64,000 nt of DNA from assembly GCA_001414345.1 (NCBI GenBank), contig LLCB01000249.1, forward strand, positions 1 through 64,000. The letters run 5' to 3'. Of this stretch, positions 49,001 to 60,291 are shown piece by piece. The translations under genes were made by a program, and so were the position numbers. The notes beneath the pieces were generated by a model. It saw only the letters and a program-made list of their open reading frames with translations. It did not search any database and was not told the DNA's origin. Position 1 is the first letter of the stretch, and each line of letters starts with the position of its first letter. This stretch comes from Hymenoscyphus infarciens. Taxonomy: Eukaryota; Ascomycota; Leotiomycetes; Helotiales; Helotiaceae.

Positions 49001-51818
49001 AGTTAAAGATATTCTATTTAATACTCTAACTACTACTTCCTAGTCTCTCTTATAAGCTAACCTTACTTTATATAAGGTTAAGGAATTAATCCTTAATAAA
49101 GCTTTAACTATACTAAGAGAGGACGAGCTTATAATAAGGGTTTTTAAAGTAGCCTAGCTATAAATATTAAGCCTTATCCTCTCTTTATTTAAAAGCTATA
49201 TTAAGATAGGCTTTTACTTAAAGATCTTCTATACTATTATTATTACTATTATTCCTAAGCTTAATAAGAAAGATAAATCTTTCTCTTAAGTATACTAACT
49301 AATTATATTACTCTTAATTCTTAGAAAAGGGCTTAAAAAGCTTCTTACTAAGTAAGTCTCTTAAATAGCTATTAAATACACTATTCTAAGTTAAAACTAG
49401 TTTAACACTCTTCTATTAAAGGCTACTATAGACTTTACTACCTACCTTACTTTTAATATTAAGTTAGCTCTTATAGATAAATAAAAAGCCTCTCTTCTTA
49501 TACTTAATATTAAAGAGGCTTTTAATATAGTACTCCTTAGCTACCTAATTAAAAGACTTAAAGAGTAAGAATAGCTATACTACCTTATAGAATAGGTCTC
49601 CTCTTTCTTAACTAATAGATCTATAAAAGTAAAGCTTAATAAAGAGATAAGAGACGCTACCTTACTTAAATATAGCCTCTCTTAAGGCTTATCTATCTTG
49701 TTAATCCTTTTTATACTATATATCTAATCTCTCTTTTAGCTAAGAGTTAGCTCACTTCTAGTAGTATAGAGATTTAGCTATACTAATAACATTAGACTAC
49801 TTACCTCTAGTCTCTTAAAGGTAGAGAATATTAAGCTACTTATAGAATAAGTAACTAGTATACTTAAGTAGGACATAGATAAGAGTATTACTTTTAATAC
49901 TAAAAAGTTAGAACTTATCTACTTCTTTTATAAAAGAAAGTAAAAAAGAAGAGAGATTTAACCTTCCTCTTTTATTATAGTTAAAGGTAAGATAATAGAG
50001 CTTATAGAAGAGCTTTAATAGCTTAGCATCTTCTTTAACCCTTATCTTACTTTTTATAGCTATATTAAAAGAATAGCTAGTAAAGCTACTTTTATAGCTA
50101 ATACTCTTAAAAGTATAATAAATATAGTAAGAGGATTCTCTCTATACCTCTTAAAATAAGCTACTATAGCTTATATCTTTTTAATTACCTACTTTAGATA
50201 TAAGACCTAGTACCTAGGTTATATAAGGAAAATAAGTAGTATAAGCTCTATAAATAACTAGATTAGCTAGTACCTAATACTCTTAAATAGAGTAGTTATA
50301 AAGTATACTAGAATTATCCTCCTAGTCTATAAAACTACCTCTATCTTAATACTCTTTATAGAATCTAGCTTACTAGCTACTAAGATTACTCTTATTACTA
50401 AAAGCAAGGCCTTTAAAGCTAGAACCTAACGTCTTAACTTAGCTTACCTACTTAAGTAATACTTAAATAACCCTTACTTAAAGACTAGGCTTATTTACTA
50501 GTCCTCTTAACCTCTCTCTCTTTTAAAAGAAATTAATCTAATTTAAAACCCTTTATAGAATAGAGGTTTTAACTAATAAACCTATCTCTTTAAGATAGTA
50601 GACCTAAGCTTTAATAGTAATAAAGAATCCTATAAAGCTAAATTCCTTAAATTCCTTACCTTAGTCCCTCTTATAAACTTAGTTATATTTACTAATAGCT
50701 CTTACTTAGATAATAAAAGTACTAATAGAGGTATATATCTTATAAGAGAAAGGGTTATATTAAATATAAAGTTCTTTCCTTTTAGTAAAACCTTAGAAAT
50801 TTATAATATAAAGGTAAAAGCTACCTTATATAGCCTTAAACTAGCTTTTAAATCCCCTTTTTAGTCCTTAGCTATAAAATACTAGATTTACCTTAATAAC
50901 CTTAAAGCTATACTCTAACTAACTTACTAGTCTTATAGCACGTTATAAGGAACTTTTAATAAGGTCTTCGACTTTACCTAGCTATACCCTAGGAAAATTT
51001 AAATAAGATAGTACTTTAGTTATATAGGAATCTATAGTAATATAATAACCGACTAAGCTATAAGGAAAGCAGCTCGCTTAACTCCTTCTCCTAGCTCCTA
51101 CCTCTTACTCTATACTACTATACTTAATTATAAGACTAAGAAGATAGGAATTAAGCTTATAAATCAACTCTAGTAGACTATACTCCTAGATATCTATAAG
51201 AGGCTAGGTCTTACTTCCTAGTCTTTAAAGCCTAGGACTCTTAAGCTATTAAGAGAGGTCCTAGCTTAGCTAATTATAGCTTATACTAGCTATAGAGACT
51301 TTATAGTATACTATCTTCGCTTCTTCTACTTTAATATACTTCTAGAGTTAAAGAACTATAAATATAAGAAGGTAAAGACATAATTCTACTTACTCTTTTA
51401 TAAGCTTATAAATAAGAAGAACCTAAGGCTATTAACTAAGGCTAAGAGAAAGCCTTAACTCTTTTTTAGACCTAGGTCTAAGGAACTCTTTTATAAGGTC
51501 TATACTAAGACTAAATTCTTTATAAAGATCTATCTCTTAAAATAGTTTAATTACTTTATCTCTCTCCTCTCTCTTATACCTTTATATATCTCTTTTATCT
51601 TCTTCTAACTTATTAAACTATTTAAGAATAAGAGCTATTCTAAAAGTAGAGCTTCTCTTTAAACTATCTTTTATAAATTAGCTTACTCGTTTACGCCCTC
51701 TATAGCCTAGGGTACCCCTCTAGCGTCTTTTACCCTCTTTTAAGACTTTTTAGGACCTAGACTACGCGATCTAGACTCTGCCTAACGTTAAATAGTAATA
51801 AATAAATAAATAAATAAA
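46099..51818 (+). mobile_element. LINE retrotransposon (Tad-like), RIP-inactivated
   Basis: About 5.7 kb bounded by a 15-bp direct repeat TCTAGAGAGCTAAAT (46084-46098 and 51819-51833) and ending in a (TAAA)n tail at 51796-51818, the hallmarks of a target-primed LINE insertion. Order of relic domains on the plus strand: ORF1 with a possible zinc knuckle near 47410-47460, an endonuclease-like block near 48186-48260, reverse transcriptase near 49225-49570, and an RNase H-like block near 50666-50750. That order fits Tad/I-type LINEs. Every frame is broken by RIP-type stops. The length suggests a nearly complete, not 5'-truncated, copy. Confidence 0.8.
49225..49570 (+). pseudogene. LINE reverse transcriptase relic
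   Basis: Reading through stops gives IPKLNKKDKSF, then YQPIILLLILRKGLKKLL (the YRPISLL..LGK.LEK block), then ASLLILNIKEAFNIV, matching the LL.DI.GAFD.V motif in which the Asp residues are catalytic. Codon changes such as Asp to Asn are of the G-to-A RIP type. Not functional. Confidence 0.75.
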
Positions 51819-51833
51819 TCTAGAGAGCTAAAT

Positions 51834-52226
51834 CTTTTTTTAGTAGTATATATCTTATTTATATATATACTAAGATATATAAGGTTAAACGAGGGATTTA
51901 TATCACTTTTAAATATATATACCAAACACTAGTATATATATAGAATTAAGATATATATAGATATATTACCTTATAGTTTTTGGTAGTGTATATCCTAGAT
52001 ATGCACGAGCCAAACAGGCTCTTAGACATAAAAAGGATGATTAGGGAGGGTTGGCAAGTGCCTGAGATGGCTAAAAACCAAAAAAAAACAACGTTTAGCT
52101 ACTGAAGAGAATTTGACACACTCGTAAAAGTTGAAATAAGAGCAACCACCAATAAATGTAATTTATACTAAGTCCTAAAGTTCAATAAGTGTCCCGAAAA
52201 TGGAGCCCGGAGGTACACCTTGGACT
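51834..52226. other. Right flank of the LINE and P450 downstream region
   Basis: AT-rich until about 51990, where normal composition resumes. Holds the terminator of the minus-strand P450. No further gene. Confidence 0.45.
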
Positions 52227-53938
52227 TCAAATAGCTGTTGGTACAACCCTTACCCCTTTCGAACTCGGTTGTGGCATAGCAACGTGATAATCATGCTCGA
52301 AAGCAACATCACTCTCGTCCGTTTTCCATAAGGCCATTTCAAAATTCCTAACCAAGGCAGTTGTCACGAGGTAAAGCTCTGCCCGTGCCAACTCAATACC
52401 TAAGCACTTCCTCCCCCCCTTACTGAAAGCACATTGGAATTTCCGAAGCTCACGCCCCTCATCGCCAAGCCATCGTTCAGGGTCGAATATAAAAGGATTG
52501 GGGAAAACACTCGGAGATGTATGGGCGCTCAGTGTTGTTATGCTTATAGGAGTGCCAGAGGGTATGACGTATGACTTTTGAGACTTCGGCGTGGTTACAT
52601 GAACTGTCGGTGTGTATGTGAGAGGTTGGTACGCGATTCTTGCCTCGCGAGCGGTAACACCAAAAGAGAGTCGATTTCCTTCTTCAATGACTGCCGATAA
52701 ATATGGGAGTTGTTCGAGTTGGTTCCAGCTCGCGGTTCTCGGAAGAGTTTCGATTTCGGTACGAAGCTTACTTATTATCGATGTATTTGCCAAAAGGTGG
52801 TAGAAGATTATGTTGAGCGATTTCGCGGGTGACTCAGTACCGGCGAGAACGAGCAGGGTTCCTTCTTGTTCAAGGCGCAATAAGGATTTCTCAGACGGTG
52901 GTAGAACAGGATTGTCTAGCACAGAGTCATAAACCGACTCCTTTCCAGTGGGACCTAGGGCTTTTTCATTTTCAGTCGTTAAGCTTTTGTTATTCATGAT
53001 TCCAACCAGTTCAGCACGAACTCTCTATTTCGTTTTTTTAGTGGCAATAGACCGTCAACTGGCGTTGTCTAAAACTTACAGCAGATAATTCCAGCATGTC
53101 AATCAAGCCGGGTGGCATAATTGGCTTGCTAATTGATAGCGGAAGAGACTCGAGAAAGTCAGGAATCCAAGGGAAATGTTTGTTGATATTGATGCCCATC
53201 AAAAGCTCGTTACTATTTTGACGTTGCTTGGCAGCAAGATCGCCATCAGCTAGGAGGTCCGTTTTGTGGGCGAATAAGAAGTTCGTGACAATACTATTGT
53301 AGTCAGCTTTCTCTGTAGTAAAACATGCTAAAATCACTTACTCGTTAGAAAATGTAAAGAAAGTGTTAGATAAGTTGACTGGTGTGCTTGTGGCCGCATG
53401 CTCTTGTAGCAAGTCGCATAATTGGCCGACCTTCTCAACAATCAGAGGTTCCAGGTATGCTACATTCCGCTTGCTGAAAAATGGTGTGAGTGCATCGCGG
53501 CGTTTTTTATGAAGATCAAAATTTGCGGTCGTGCCCACACCACCAGGGACACGTAAAGTCTTCAACTGATAATCATATTTGTCCCTTCGTGATGTGGATG
53601 GCGCATACACCACATCGAGAAAGCCAACATCATTGACGTGGAGTTCATCCGGAGTAATACGGATGATGGGACCTAATGAAATGGTGAGAAACCGAGTGAG
53701 CTTTCACAGATTCTTGCAATGAATGCTTACCATATTGCTTGTGAAGCTCCTGAATCTTGAAGACGTACCTTCCACCTTGGATCACGTCAAAATAGAATTC
53801 GTACCACCAAGTCAGCGCGGCAAATTTGGGACCTGGAATATGGGATAAAGGATGGAAATAGAGCCTGCGAATAGCTTCAAATGCTAGCAATAGCAGACAC
53901 AAAACCACCGAAGCCTCTAGCAAGCGAAAAAGAGCCAT
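52227..53938 (-). CDS. Cytochrome P450, CYP58-like (trichodiene oxygenase type)
   Basis: Haem monooxygenase of the group typical of fungal secondary metabolism. Four exons, 53938-53731, 53672-53342, 53293-53080 and 53024-52227, join in frame to 516 residues. The N-terminus [20 protein letters not shown] is a membrane anchor followed by [20 protein letters not shown]. The motif [14 protein letters not shown] is the usual N-terminal landmark. The I-helix reads [12 protein letters not shown] near residue 310, the ExxR motif lies in VIEEGNR, the PERF-like motif is FDPERW, and the haem loop is [10 protein letters not shown] with Cys near residue 458. All key residues are intact. Divergent to the rhodopsin-like gene and 4 kb from the UstYa group, it is a plausible but unproven tailoring enzyme for the RiPP candidate. 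The CYP58 label rests on overall resemblance. Confidence 0.9.
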
Positions 53939-54741
53939 ACTGTAAAGGTCGTAGGTAACTTTGGAGGGAAATGTTGAAATTGAGAAGACGGTTCTTCGTC
54001 TCTTGCCTGGTGAAGGGGTGTGCTGTAGTTTCGGGGTATTTGCGGTTCATTACCGGGGCTTTCGCCGGAGATCCCCCAACCCCAGTACTCTCTCCCCCCT
54101 TAATTGCCGGGTATGTTGACGCACAACCATTTTCACAGCCAAACACAGCGCCTGCAGGTATGCATGTAAGACTGACGAACATCAAAACATCAAAACATGC
54201 CACTTGGCGTGCTAGATGCTGTTGGGGGGTGGGGTAATGGTGCCTAAATAATCCCCCTTCTGCGCTGTGGGGTACAACGAGGTAGTAGTTAGTTGGTTCT
54301 CAATGCAGTCTGAAGGCCCCGATGCAGTTGGTTTCACTGCAGTTAATTTGTATATGCCGTTGGTCTCACATTGGCTCGATTACAAAGCCAAATTGCGAGC
54401 GAATCTTCTCTGTGCCATATTCGATGTGACCATGCCACTGAGATATAGTCGGTGTGCGAATCGTATTTCCCTGTCATATTACCAACAACCTTTCTGAGTC
54501 TACTACCACACACACTACATTGCCCCTGAGCCGTACACGCAGATCTCCTACCGTTTTTGTACCTTCTTTCCATCCAATTTCTATTATTTTAAATTCTACC
54601 AATTGCCGGTTGGAACCTTGTAGCACGAGACTTCTTAAGACCCGACTGGCTTCCGACAACAGCCAACCCAACCAAGTCAGAAGATATTTCCCCGATTTTT
54701 ACTTCAACTAAGCCTGCTTCAACTCTCGCGTGGCCGACACG
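53939..54741. promoter_or_regulatory. Divergent promoter region, P450 and rhodopsin-like genes
   Basis: About 800 bp between divergent start codons, suited to shared control. No motif is convincingly repeated in the two other divergent promoters of the proposed cluster. Short frames inside lack support. Confidence 0.45.
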
Positions 54742-56167
54742 ATGGCGAGAACATATGCCACTCCAGCTGCAGTGCTAGTCATAAGCGTCCTGTTCTCAGT
54801 TCTTGGTGTTATTTTTGTAGCGTTGCGCTTCTACACAAGAAGAAAGGCAAAACTTAGCGTCGGAATAGATGATTGGTTGACTCTTCCAGCTCTAGTAAGT
54901 AAATGATTGAATCTCATTCTTAGCATTGGATAACTTAGTTACCGTTCTAGGTACTAGAATTTGCCCTTGCCGGACTTTTGATCTGGGGGGCAACGACTCA
55001 CTCTCTTGGCGAACTTCTACCGGCTCCAAATGTCCCAGGCCCAGAGGGATATCTCTTCTCGGATTCCCCGCAGCAAATTCGATTGCAAAAGGCATATAAT
55101 TCTCATTTCTGGTTTCGATATGTGGAGTTAACTTGTGCCAAGATCCAATATTTCTTCGATTTCATTGTTATTTTCGAATTTGGATTACTCAAACTCAGTA
55201 TCCTCTTCTTCTACCGAAAGATATTCTGCAGCGCACTAGTCGGGAGAACTGTCTTTGGCATTATTGTAATGGTCATGATTGTGTTGGTGGTTGTTTGGAC
55301 TTCGGCCTTCGGAATTGGGGCTATATTCCTCTGTGGAGGCAATCCAAAATTTGCTTGGGCTCCAGTAGCAGTTGTTGCGAAGGAGTGTAGCGCGCAATTA
55401 CCATTCCTCGAAGGTTACGCCATTTCTGATTTTGTTATGGATGTCTTGATATGGTCACTGCCCCTCCCAAGAGTCAGTAGAACAATCCAGTTGTTTATGC
55501 AACGCTGGACCCTGACCAAAAAAGGCTGATTTCCATCGATAGATCTGGGCACTGAACATGACTCTTCGACGCAAGATTGCTGTGGCAGCAGTGTTTCTTG
55601 TCGGCCTCCTGTAAGTTGACTGCTGTGAATATCAAAGATGCTCTATTGACTTTTCCAAAGTACGATTGCAGCCTCGGCCACACGAATGGCGATTTACATT
55701 ACATATATTATCAATGCATTTGCACAGTCTGATGGGGAGAGTAAGGCACCCGTTATTTTCTTTTCTCTACCGACGCCTTCTTTTGATTGCCAATTGCTAA
55801 CCTCTTTTCAGCACTGATCACCTACCTTCTATTCTGGACAATGATTGAATGTGGTCTTGGTGTCATTGTTGTTTGCCTCCCTACGTTACGGCCTCTTTGG
55901 GGCAAAATGTCTCTTGGGGGTATCCTCAGCGGCATCAAAAGTGCCTTCACTTTGAGATCCTTACCTTCCAGCTCAAACATAGAGCCCGGATTCCAAGGTC
56001 TTGAAAGCGTGGGCCGATCTGCGAAACCATCGCTGTCGTACTCAAGTCTTCGTGGCCACAATGAAGGAACTATGATGACAAATATTGTCGTTGGTTCAGA
56101 TGTGGAGAGACAAGAAAGCGGGGGATTAAATGGAATTCGAGTTCACAACGAGGTGGAGCAGCATTGA
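54742..56167 (+). CDS. Rhodopsin-domain integral membrane protein (Pth11-like)
   Basis: Seven-helix fungal membrane protein of the rhodopsin-domain family that includes Pth11-like proteins; ligand and role unknown. Five exons, 54742-54894, 54951-55472, 55543-55610, 55661-55740 and 55812-56167, join in frame to 392 residues. The first helix is AVLVISVLFSVLGVIFVALRFYTRR, followed by DDWLTLPAL, a landmark of the family. The CGGNPKFAW loop, SDFVMDVLIWSLPLP and IWALNMTLRRKIAVAAVFLVG are also typical. The last exon begins with a helix (ITYLLFWTMIECGLGVIVVCLP) and ends in a hydrophilic tail. Such genes are frequent passengers in fungal secondary-metabolite clusters. Here it is divergent to a P450, so co-regulation is plausible. 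Confidence 0.88.
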
Positions 56168-56894
56168 ATACAACCACGTAAATGAGAAGATGCAAATAGG
56201 TTCCAAACAATCCTTTTGAGCGTCAAATGTAGTTAATTCGATATGGTTTAGTTGTAACCAACTTCGTTTTCAAGGGAAATGTGCCCTCACAGAGAACCTT
56301 ACCCGAATTACTCTCCAAGTATCTCATGGCATGTCGTGCTTAAACTGTGCCTTGGACCATTCCCAGAGACGTAGTACGTGGCTTTGGCAACGCTCTTGCT
56401 GCACCACGCTAACGTTGTTACTCGCTCTAAGCCATCCAACACCATGTCGCCATGACTTGCCCTTGGCGCCGAAGCGAGACTTGGTAAGGCTGAGTTCTCA
56501 AGTATTTTGCCAAGACGGCCATCCTTGTATATAGTCCAACATTTGAATGCGGAAGAGTAGTGCGCAAGTTGGATACAACACCACCCTTGCGTCGCATATG
56601 CATGTAAGACCGGATTACGACGCTAATGGCGAGTGTGAGCCTGACAATTTAACCCTAGGCCGTTCGACAGATACTACTCTTGTGACGCATACATGCATCC
56701 TGGCACCGAACTATGCAAATCACCGGCCAACTTTCCATTTCCATCACCGGTACGTAAAAACCCAGCCGAGCATCAATCGTCGCTTTTCATGTAGAACAAA
56801 CTCTCTTTTAAAATGCCTTTGATTTTAAAATAGTTATCGTCATCCTAGAATAACGCTACTGGTTTTCCTAGTATCAGAGGCTTTATGCATCTGA
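56168..56894. other. Intergenic region left of the TIR element
   Basis: Terminator region of the rhodopsin-like gene, then sequence without a supportable gene. Open frames at 56331-56822 have no start context, domain or splice support. Confidence 0.45.
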
Positions 56895-57657
56895 CAGTGT
56901 GGTCGATAGTATTATCGTGATAAAATACTACAGTATTTTAGATTAATATATTATCATGATATCCCAGTAGTACGTATCTAAATACGCTATAATACGATCG
57001 TAATATCGTGATATCATACGGTATATCTTTTAATAACTCGTAAGCGCTAAAACCCACTTTTTCTTAAAATGAGGCTATTCACACTTTTTCTATATACTCT
57101 TTTATCACTTACTTATTAGACTAAAATAAGTTTTATTTATCGATTTAGTTAATATTTGCCTATAGTTAAAGGGTAAAACTTAGTAGAATTCAATATACTA
57201 GTTTATTATATTCTAGCTAGTAATCTAACGTCGAATTAGTACTTAGTGTTAAGAGATTTCTAGACATGTTTTCATCTTATACGGGCTACCTTTTTAACCT
57301 TATAATATTTAGGTTAATTTAAGAGCTATTTATATAATTCTTTTTTTGAAATACTCTATTTAAATAGATCTATAATTCTAGCTATTCAGCTATATATTTT
57401 TTGTATTATACGTTGTACTATATAAAGCTAAAATAAAAGGCTGAAAAGAAGTGGGGTAAAAACCGGGGTAAAAAGCTTAAATATTATAGCTTAGCAACAC
57501 CACGATATTATCATAATATCGATTAAAATACCAACAATATAAAGGATAATATTATTAGATATCGTAGCATTTAAATAGTATAAATAGTACGTATTAAAGT
57601 GGGTTTCCAACAATATATCGTGGTGGTACAATATTCTAAATACTATCGACCACACTG
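56895..57657. mobile_element. Non-autonomous TIR transposon, hAT-like
   Basis: A 763-bp AT-rich element with inverted ends CAGTGTGGTCGATAGTATT at both termini (19 of 19). The CAGTG start is common in hAT elements. Flanks share ATGCATC (left ATGCATCTGA, right ATGCATCAGT), a possible imperfect 8-bp target duplication. Variants of TATCGTGATA recur just inside both ends (for example near 56918, 56951 and 57013 on the left, and 57501 and 57619 inverted on the right), like subterminal transposase sites. There is no transposase frame, so it would depend on an enzyme made elsewhere. Confidence 0.7.
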
Positions 57658-58166
57658 ATGCATCAGTACTTAATAGAAACTTTGTGTTTCACTCCCATCA
57701 CTTCGGTTCGCCCGTTTCTCTCCTTCTTTCAGCTGACGAAGGGGCGTATGTGCAAGTGCGGCTCTTTAGGTAACCTAGCAAGGCAGGAAGGATTTACATG
57801 CCGGTTATCGTATACGAGAGTAGGGAAGGCATCACGTTGCAGATCTGTATCCCCGTTACCGATAATTCTTGCCATAAGAATAGTGATGCTTCCAATCCCA
57901 CTGTAGAATGCTGCTCACTATCACTCTCTTGCATCGGTCGAAGATCCTGGCTTCCTGATTCATGCCGAGTGCCAATTAAAAAGCCAACTTATATACAACA
58001 TACGCGCCCAACAACTAGTGGACTATGAGAGCATGGTTGTAAATCTTACCAAAGACACAGACAGAAAGGTCGAAGATCTTCCTGAGGTCGAATTAGTGGA
58101 GTGATGGAAATAGCATCCTGAAATCTCCTTTTAGAATCACGCCGTTGTGTTGATTAAATAATTCAT
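57658..58166. other. Intergenic region downstream of UstYa-like gene 1
   Basis: About 500 bp between the TIR element and the end of the first UstYa-like gene. No gene supported. Confidence 0.45.
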
Positions 58167-58986
58167 TCATTTAAAATCTGCACAATGCCCTGTCGGCCAA
58201 CATGCGCTGTGATCTTTCGCCCAGTTCGTAAGTGCATTCCAGTCTTGACATGCCCTGAACTGCCCATCACCTGTAAGCCGGGATCTATATGGAATATAGA
58301 GCGGGGTATCATCCGCCCTACACTCTATTGATTGGCGTAAAGCGTTATAGCAGTGATTGATATGTATCACCCGGTCTCCCACACCCCTTCCTGCCATCAA
58401 TTCCTTAATTGCCTCTCTGAGATAAATCTGTTTCCATGTCAACATTTTTGCGAGGACCGGGCTAGAACTTGCATACCACGCAATGAATCTCGTGAAATCC
58501 ACTAAGAACATATACACCTTTCTGGGAATCATCCGGAAAATCTTCCGCCAACGGGAGGCCAAAATCTGCTGCTTCACCATGAGGAATTGCAACAAAACCA
58601 GTGGTATTGAAGGTGGCCCAGGCTACATCAGATACTGATTGATTGATGTCACTGTACCTGGTATAAGTTTGGAACTGTTCCCAAGTCTTGCCGTGTTTGT
58701 AAATTCCAGCTGTACGCGCAGTTAGCAACATCGAGAGAACGAAAACTTGTAGTGGCATACTAAATCCCTTGTCTTCGAGAGCAAGCCCTAAGCGTCTATT
58801 TTGGACATATAGCGTTATATTGCAAATGAGTAAGCCGATCGCAAGGACCATCATCAACGCTGGGTGAGAAAGCTTGGAGGGGAGAAATGAAAGGGGGCGC
58901 GAGGGTACGCCTGCGCCTGGGGTGTCATCGTCCTTACAATCCTCTTCGAAGTGGTGTAAGCTCTGCTCTTCAGTGGAGTCTGACAT
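58167..58986 (-). CDS. UstYa-like (DUF3328) oxidase 1
   Basis: Member of the UstYa family, oxidases that cross-link or cyclise fungal RiPP core peptides in the secretory pathway. Two exons, 58986-58477 and 58427-58167, give 256 residues. The start MSDSTEEQ is the first ATG in the frame; the open frame upstream begins with TTG. An acidic cytosolic N-terminus is followed by a membrane anchor (LMMVLAIGLLICNITLYV, about residues 42-60). The first metal-binding-type motif HEIHC lies at 165-169, just before the intron. The second, HINHC, lies at 192-196 in exon 2, followed by YNALRQSIECRADDTPLY, which is standard for the family. The first motif plus the HxxHC-LRQ-C-D block is complete. It is divergent to the repeat precursor gene, with a 696-bp shared upstream region. 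Confidence 0.9.
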
Positions 58987-59682
58987 GGTGGGAAGACTGA
59001 AGAACTTCCAGGTCAAGAGAGTACGGAGATAACGATTGCGGATGGAACCAGGCCTGAATGTAATTCGATTTCACAAGAACGATAGAACCCCTTAGTAAAA
59101 GCTGATCTTGTAGGTTTTTGTCGTAAACTTTTTAGCGTGTTATATATCGGTGTGTGGTTGTTGGTGTGGTTAAGATTGGGGTGCTATATACCCCCAATAA
59201 GCGAGCTAGGCGAAAGGGGCGAAGCCACCAAAATCTTGTGACCAACATGGCAATAATTGGCAAAGTTTGAACGCTTAAGGAAGATTCATGCAATATCCAT
59301 CCTTCATTAGAGTTACCCTGCTGCTGACGTGCGAAGTGAACCGGAAGAATCGCCGGGTGCGAGTCTCGCCAAAGGTTGCTTGTCATTAGCCTGGAACCGT
59401 GTGACTCTCGTTGGCTCGGAGGCCCAGGTTATTGACCACTCAGTTTGTTGCAAGCTTCAACAAGGATATGCCCACACTTTGAGAATAGTTGACGCCTCTT
59501 GCATGCAGCCATGATTGGCTTTGGAAGCGTGAAATGTAGGAATATTTAGTGTCGCTTCGATCGTTTTCTGTCTCCTTGTTTTCTTCCATGGATCGTCACA
59601 TTAACCACTTGAATCAGGAAATAATCACCTGAGATTCTCAAAAACTACCTTTCTCCCAAGTCAAACCGTACCACCAAAAAGA
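58987..59682. promoter_or_regulatory. Divergent promoter region, UstYa 1 and RiPP precursor
   Basis: 696 bp between the divergent start codons of the oxidase and the precursor gene. A TTATATATC word lies near 59141-59149 and CCAAT-like ATTGG words occur on both strands. No cluster-specific operator can be assigned by eye. Confidence 0.5.
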
Positions 59683-60050
59683 ATGCAGGTCAAGACGTTG
59701 TGGTTTGCAAGCTTTTGCTTGATGAGCGGGGTTCTCGCAATGCCCAGTAAGCTGATGATTTCGCAATGAAGTATGATCAAAGACTAACCTATTCAGAGCC
59801 AGCTGTTCACTCTACCAGAGCAATCGAAGCTGTTGGTCTCAACAAAGAGCAATGGAAACGCGTCGAAGAGTCAACAGATGGCACCCAAATTGGTGAAGGC
59901 TGGAAACGGGACGAGGATGTAGAGGATGGCACTCAAATCGGCGAAGGTTGGAAACGGGACGAGAATGTGGAGGATGGCACTCAAATCGGCGAAGGTTGGA
60001 AACGGGACGAGAATGTGGAGGATGGCACTCAAATCGGTGAAGGTTGGTGA
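59683..60050 (+). CDS. Repeat-containing RiPP precursor (dikaritin-like, Kex2-processed)
   Basis: Two exons, 59683-59746 and 59797-60050, give 105 residues. The intron has a GTAAGC donor, a perfect GACTAAC branch site and a TTCAG acceptor; the reading is in frame. Exon 1 is a signal peptide (MQVKTLWFASFCLMSGVLA). A short leader follows and ends at a Lys-Arg after NKEQW. Then come four cores, the first three 16 residues each including Lys-Arg and the last ending at the stop. Each core ends GTQIGEGW; residues before it are acidic and vary slightly (VEESTD, DEDVED, DENVED twice). Kex2 cleavage and removal of Lys-Arg would release four 14-mers, all ending in Trp. Signal peptide, repeated cores, dibasic spacers and flanking UstYa genes are the layout of dikaritin precursors. 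No family member is recognised by core sequence. A secreted repeat protein or pheromone-like peptide is the alternative. Confidence 0.85.
59877..60050 (+). repeat. 48-bp direct repeats in the precursor gene
   Basis: Units at 59877-59924, 59925-59972 and 59973-60020, with a partial fourth at 60021-60047 followed by TGA. Each begins GATGGCAC. Units two and three are identical; unit one differs by several mostly silent transitions. The period is a multiple of three, so expansion or loss of units changes core number without breaking the frame. Confidence 0.95.
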
Positions 60051-60291
60051 ACTAAGATCCATTCGTGGGAATTCTCCTTGGCTTTCAATCGGTATTATGA
60101 AGCATAAAACATAACTAAGAAAACTACCTTTTTCGTTCATTTGCTCGAATTATCCATTCTACTCCTTACAGTCCACAAAGTGGCTTTGACCTTTTTACTG
60201 TTTTTCACCGAATCATTCTTTCATCTCAAGATTGCGAGAATTTGAGTCGGACAACTATCATTCCATTGTTTTTAAAAGGCTTTATAGACTA
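60051..60291. terminator. Convergent 3' region of precursor and UstYa 2
   Basis: 241 bp between two convergent genes, holding both terminators. An AT-rich, pyrimidine-rich stretch at 60110-60230 has no coding potential. Confidence 0.45.

Noticed and set aside
59877..60050. CRISPR-like direct repeats
   Set aside because: Units are contiguous without spacers, in frame with a secreted peptide, in a eukaryotic genome.
59871..60140. 89-residue minus-strand frame over the precursor repeats
   Set aside because: It is the complement of the 48-bp repeats; the plus strand has the signal peptide, intron with branch site and dibasic sites.
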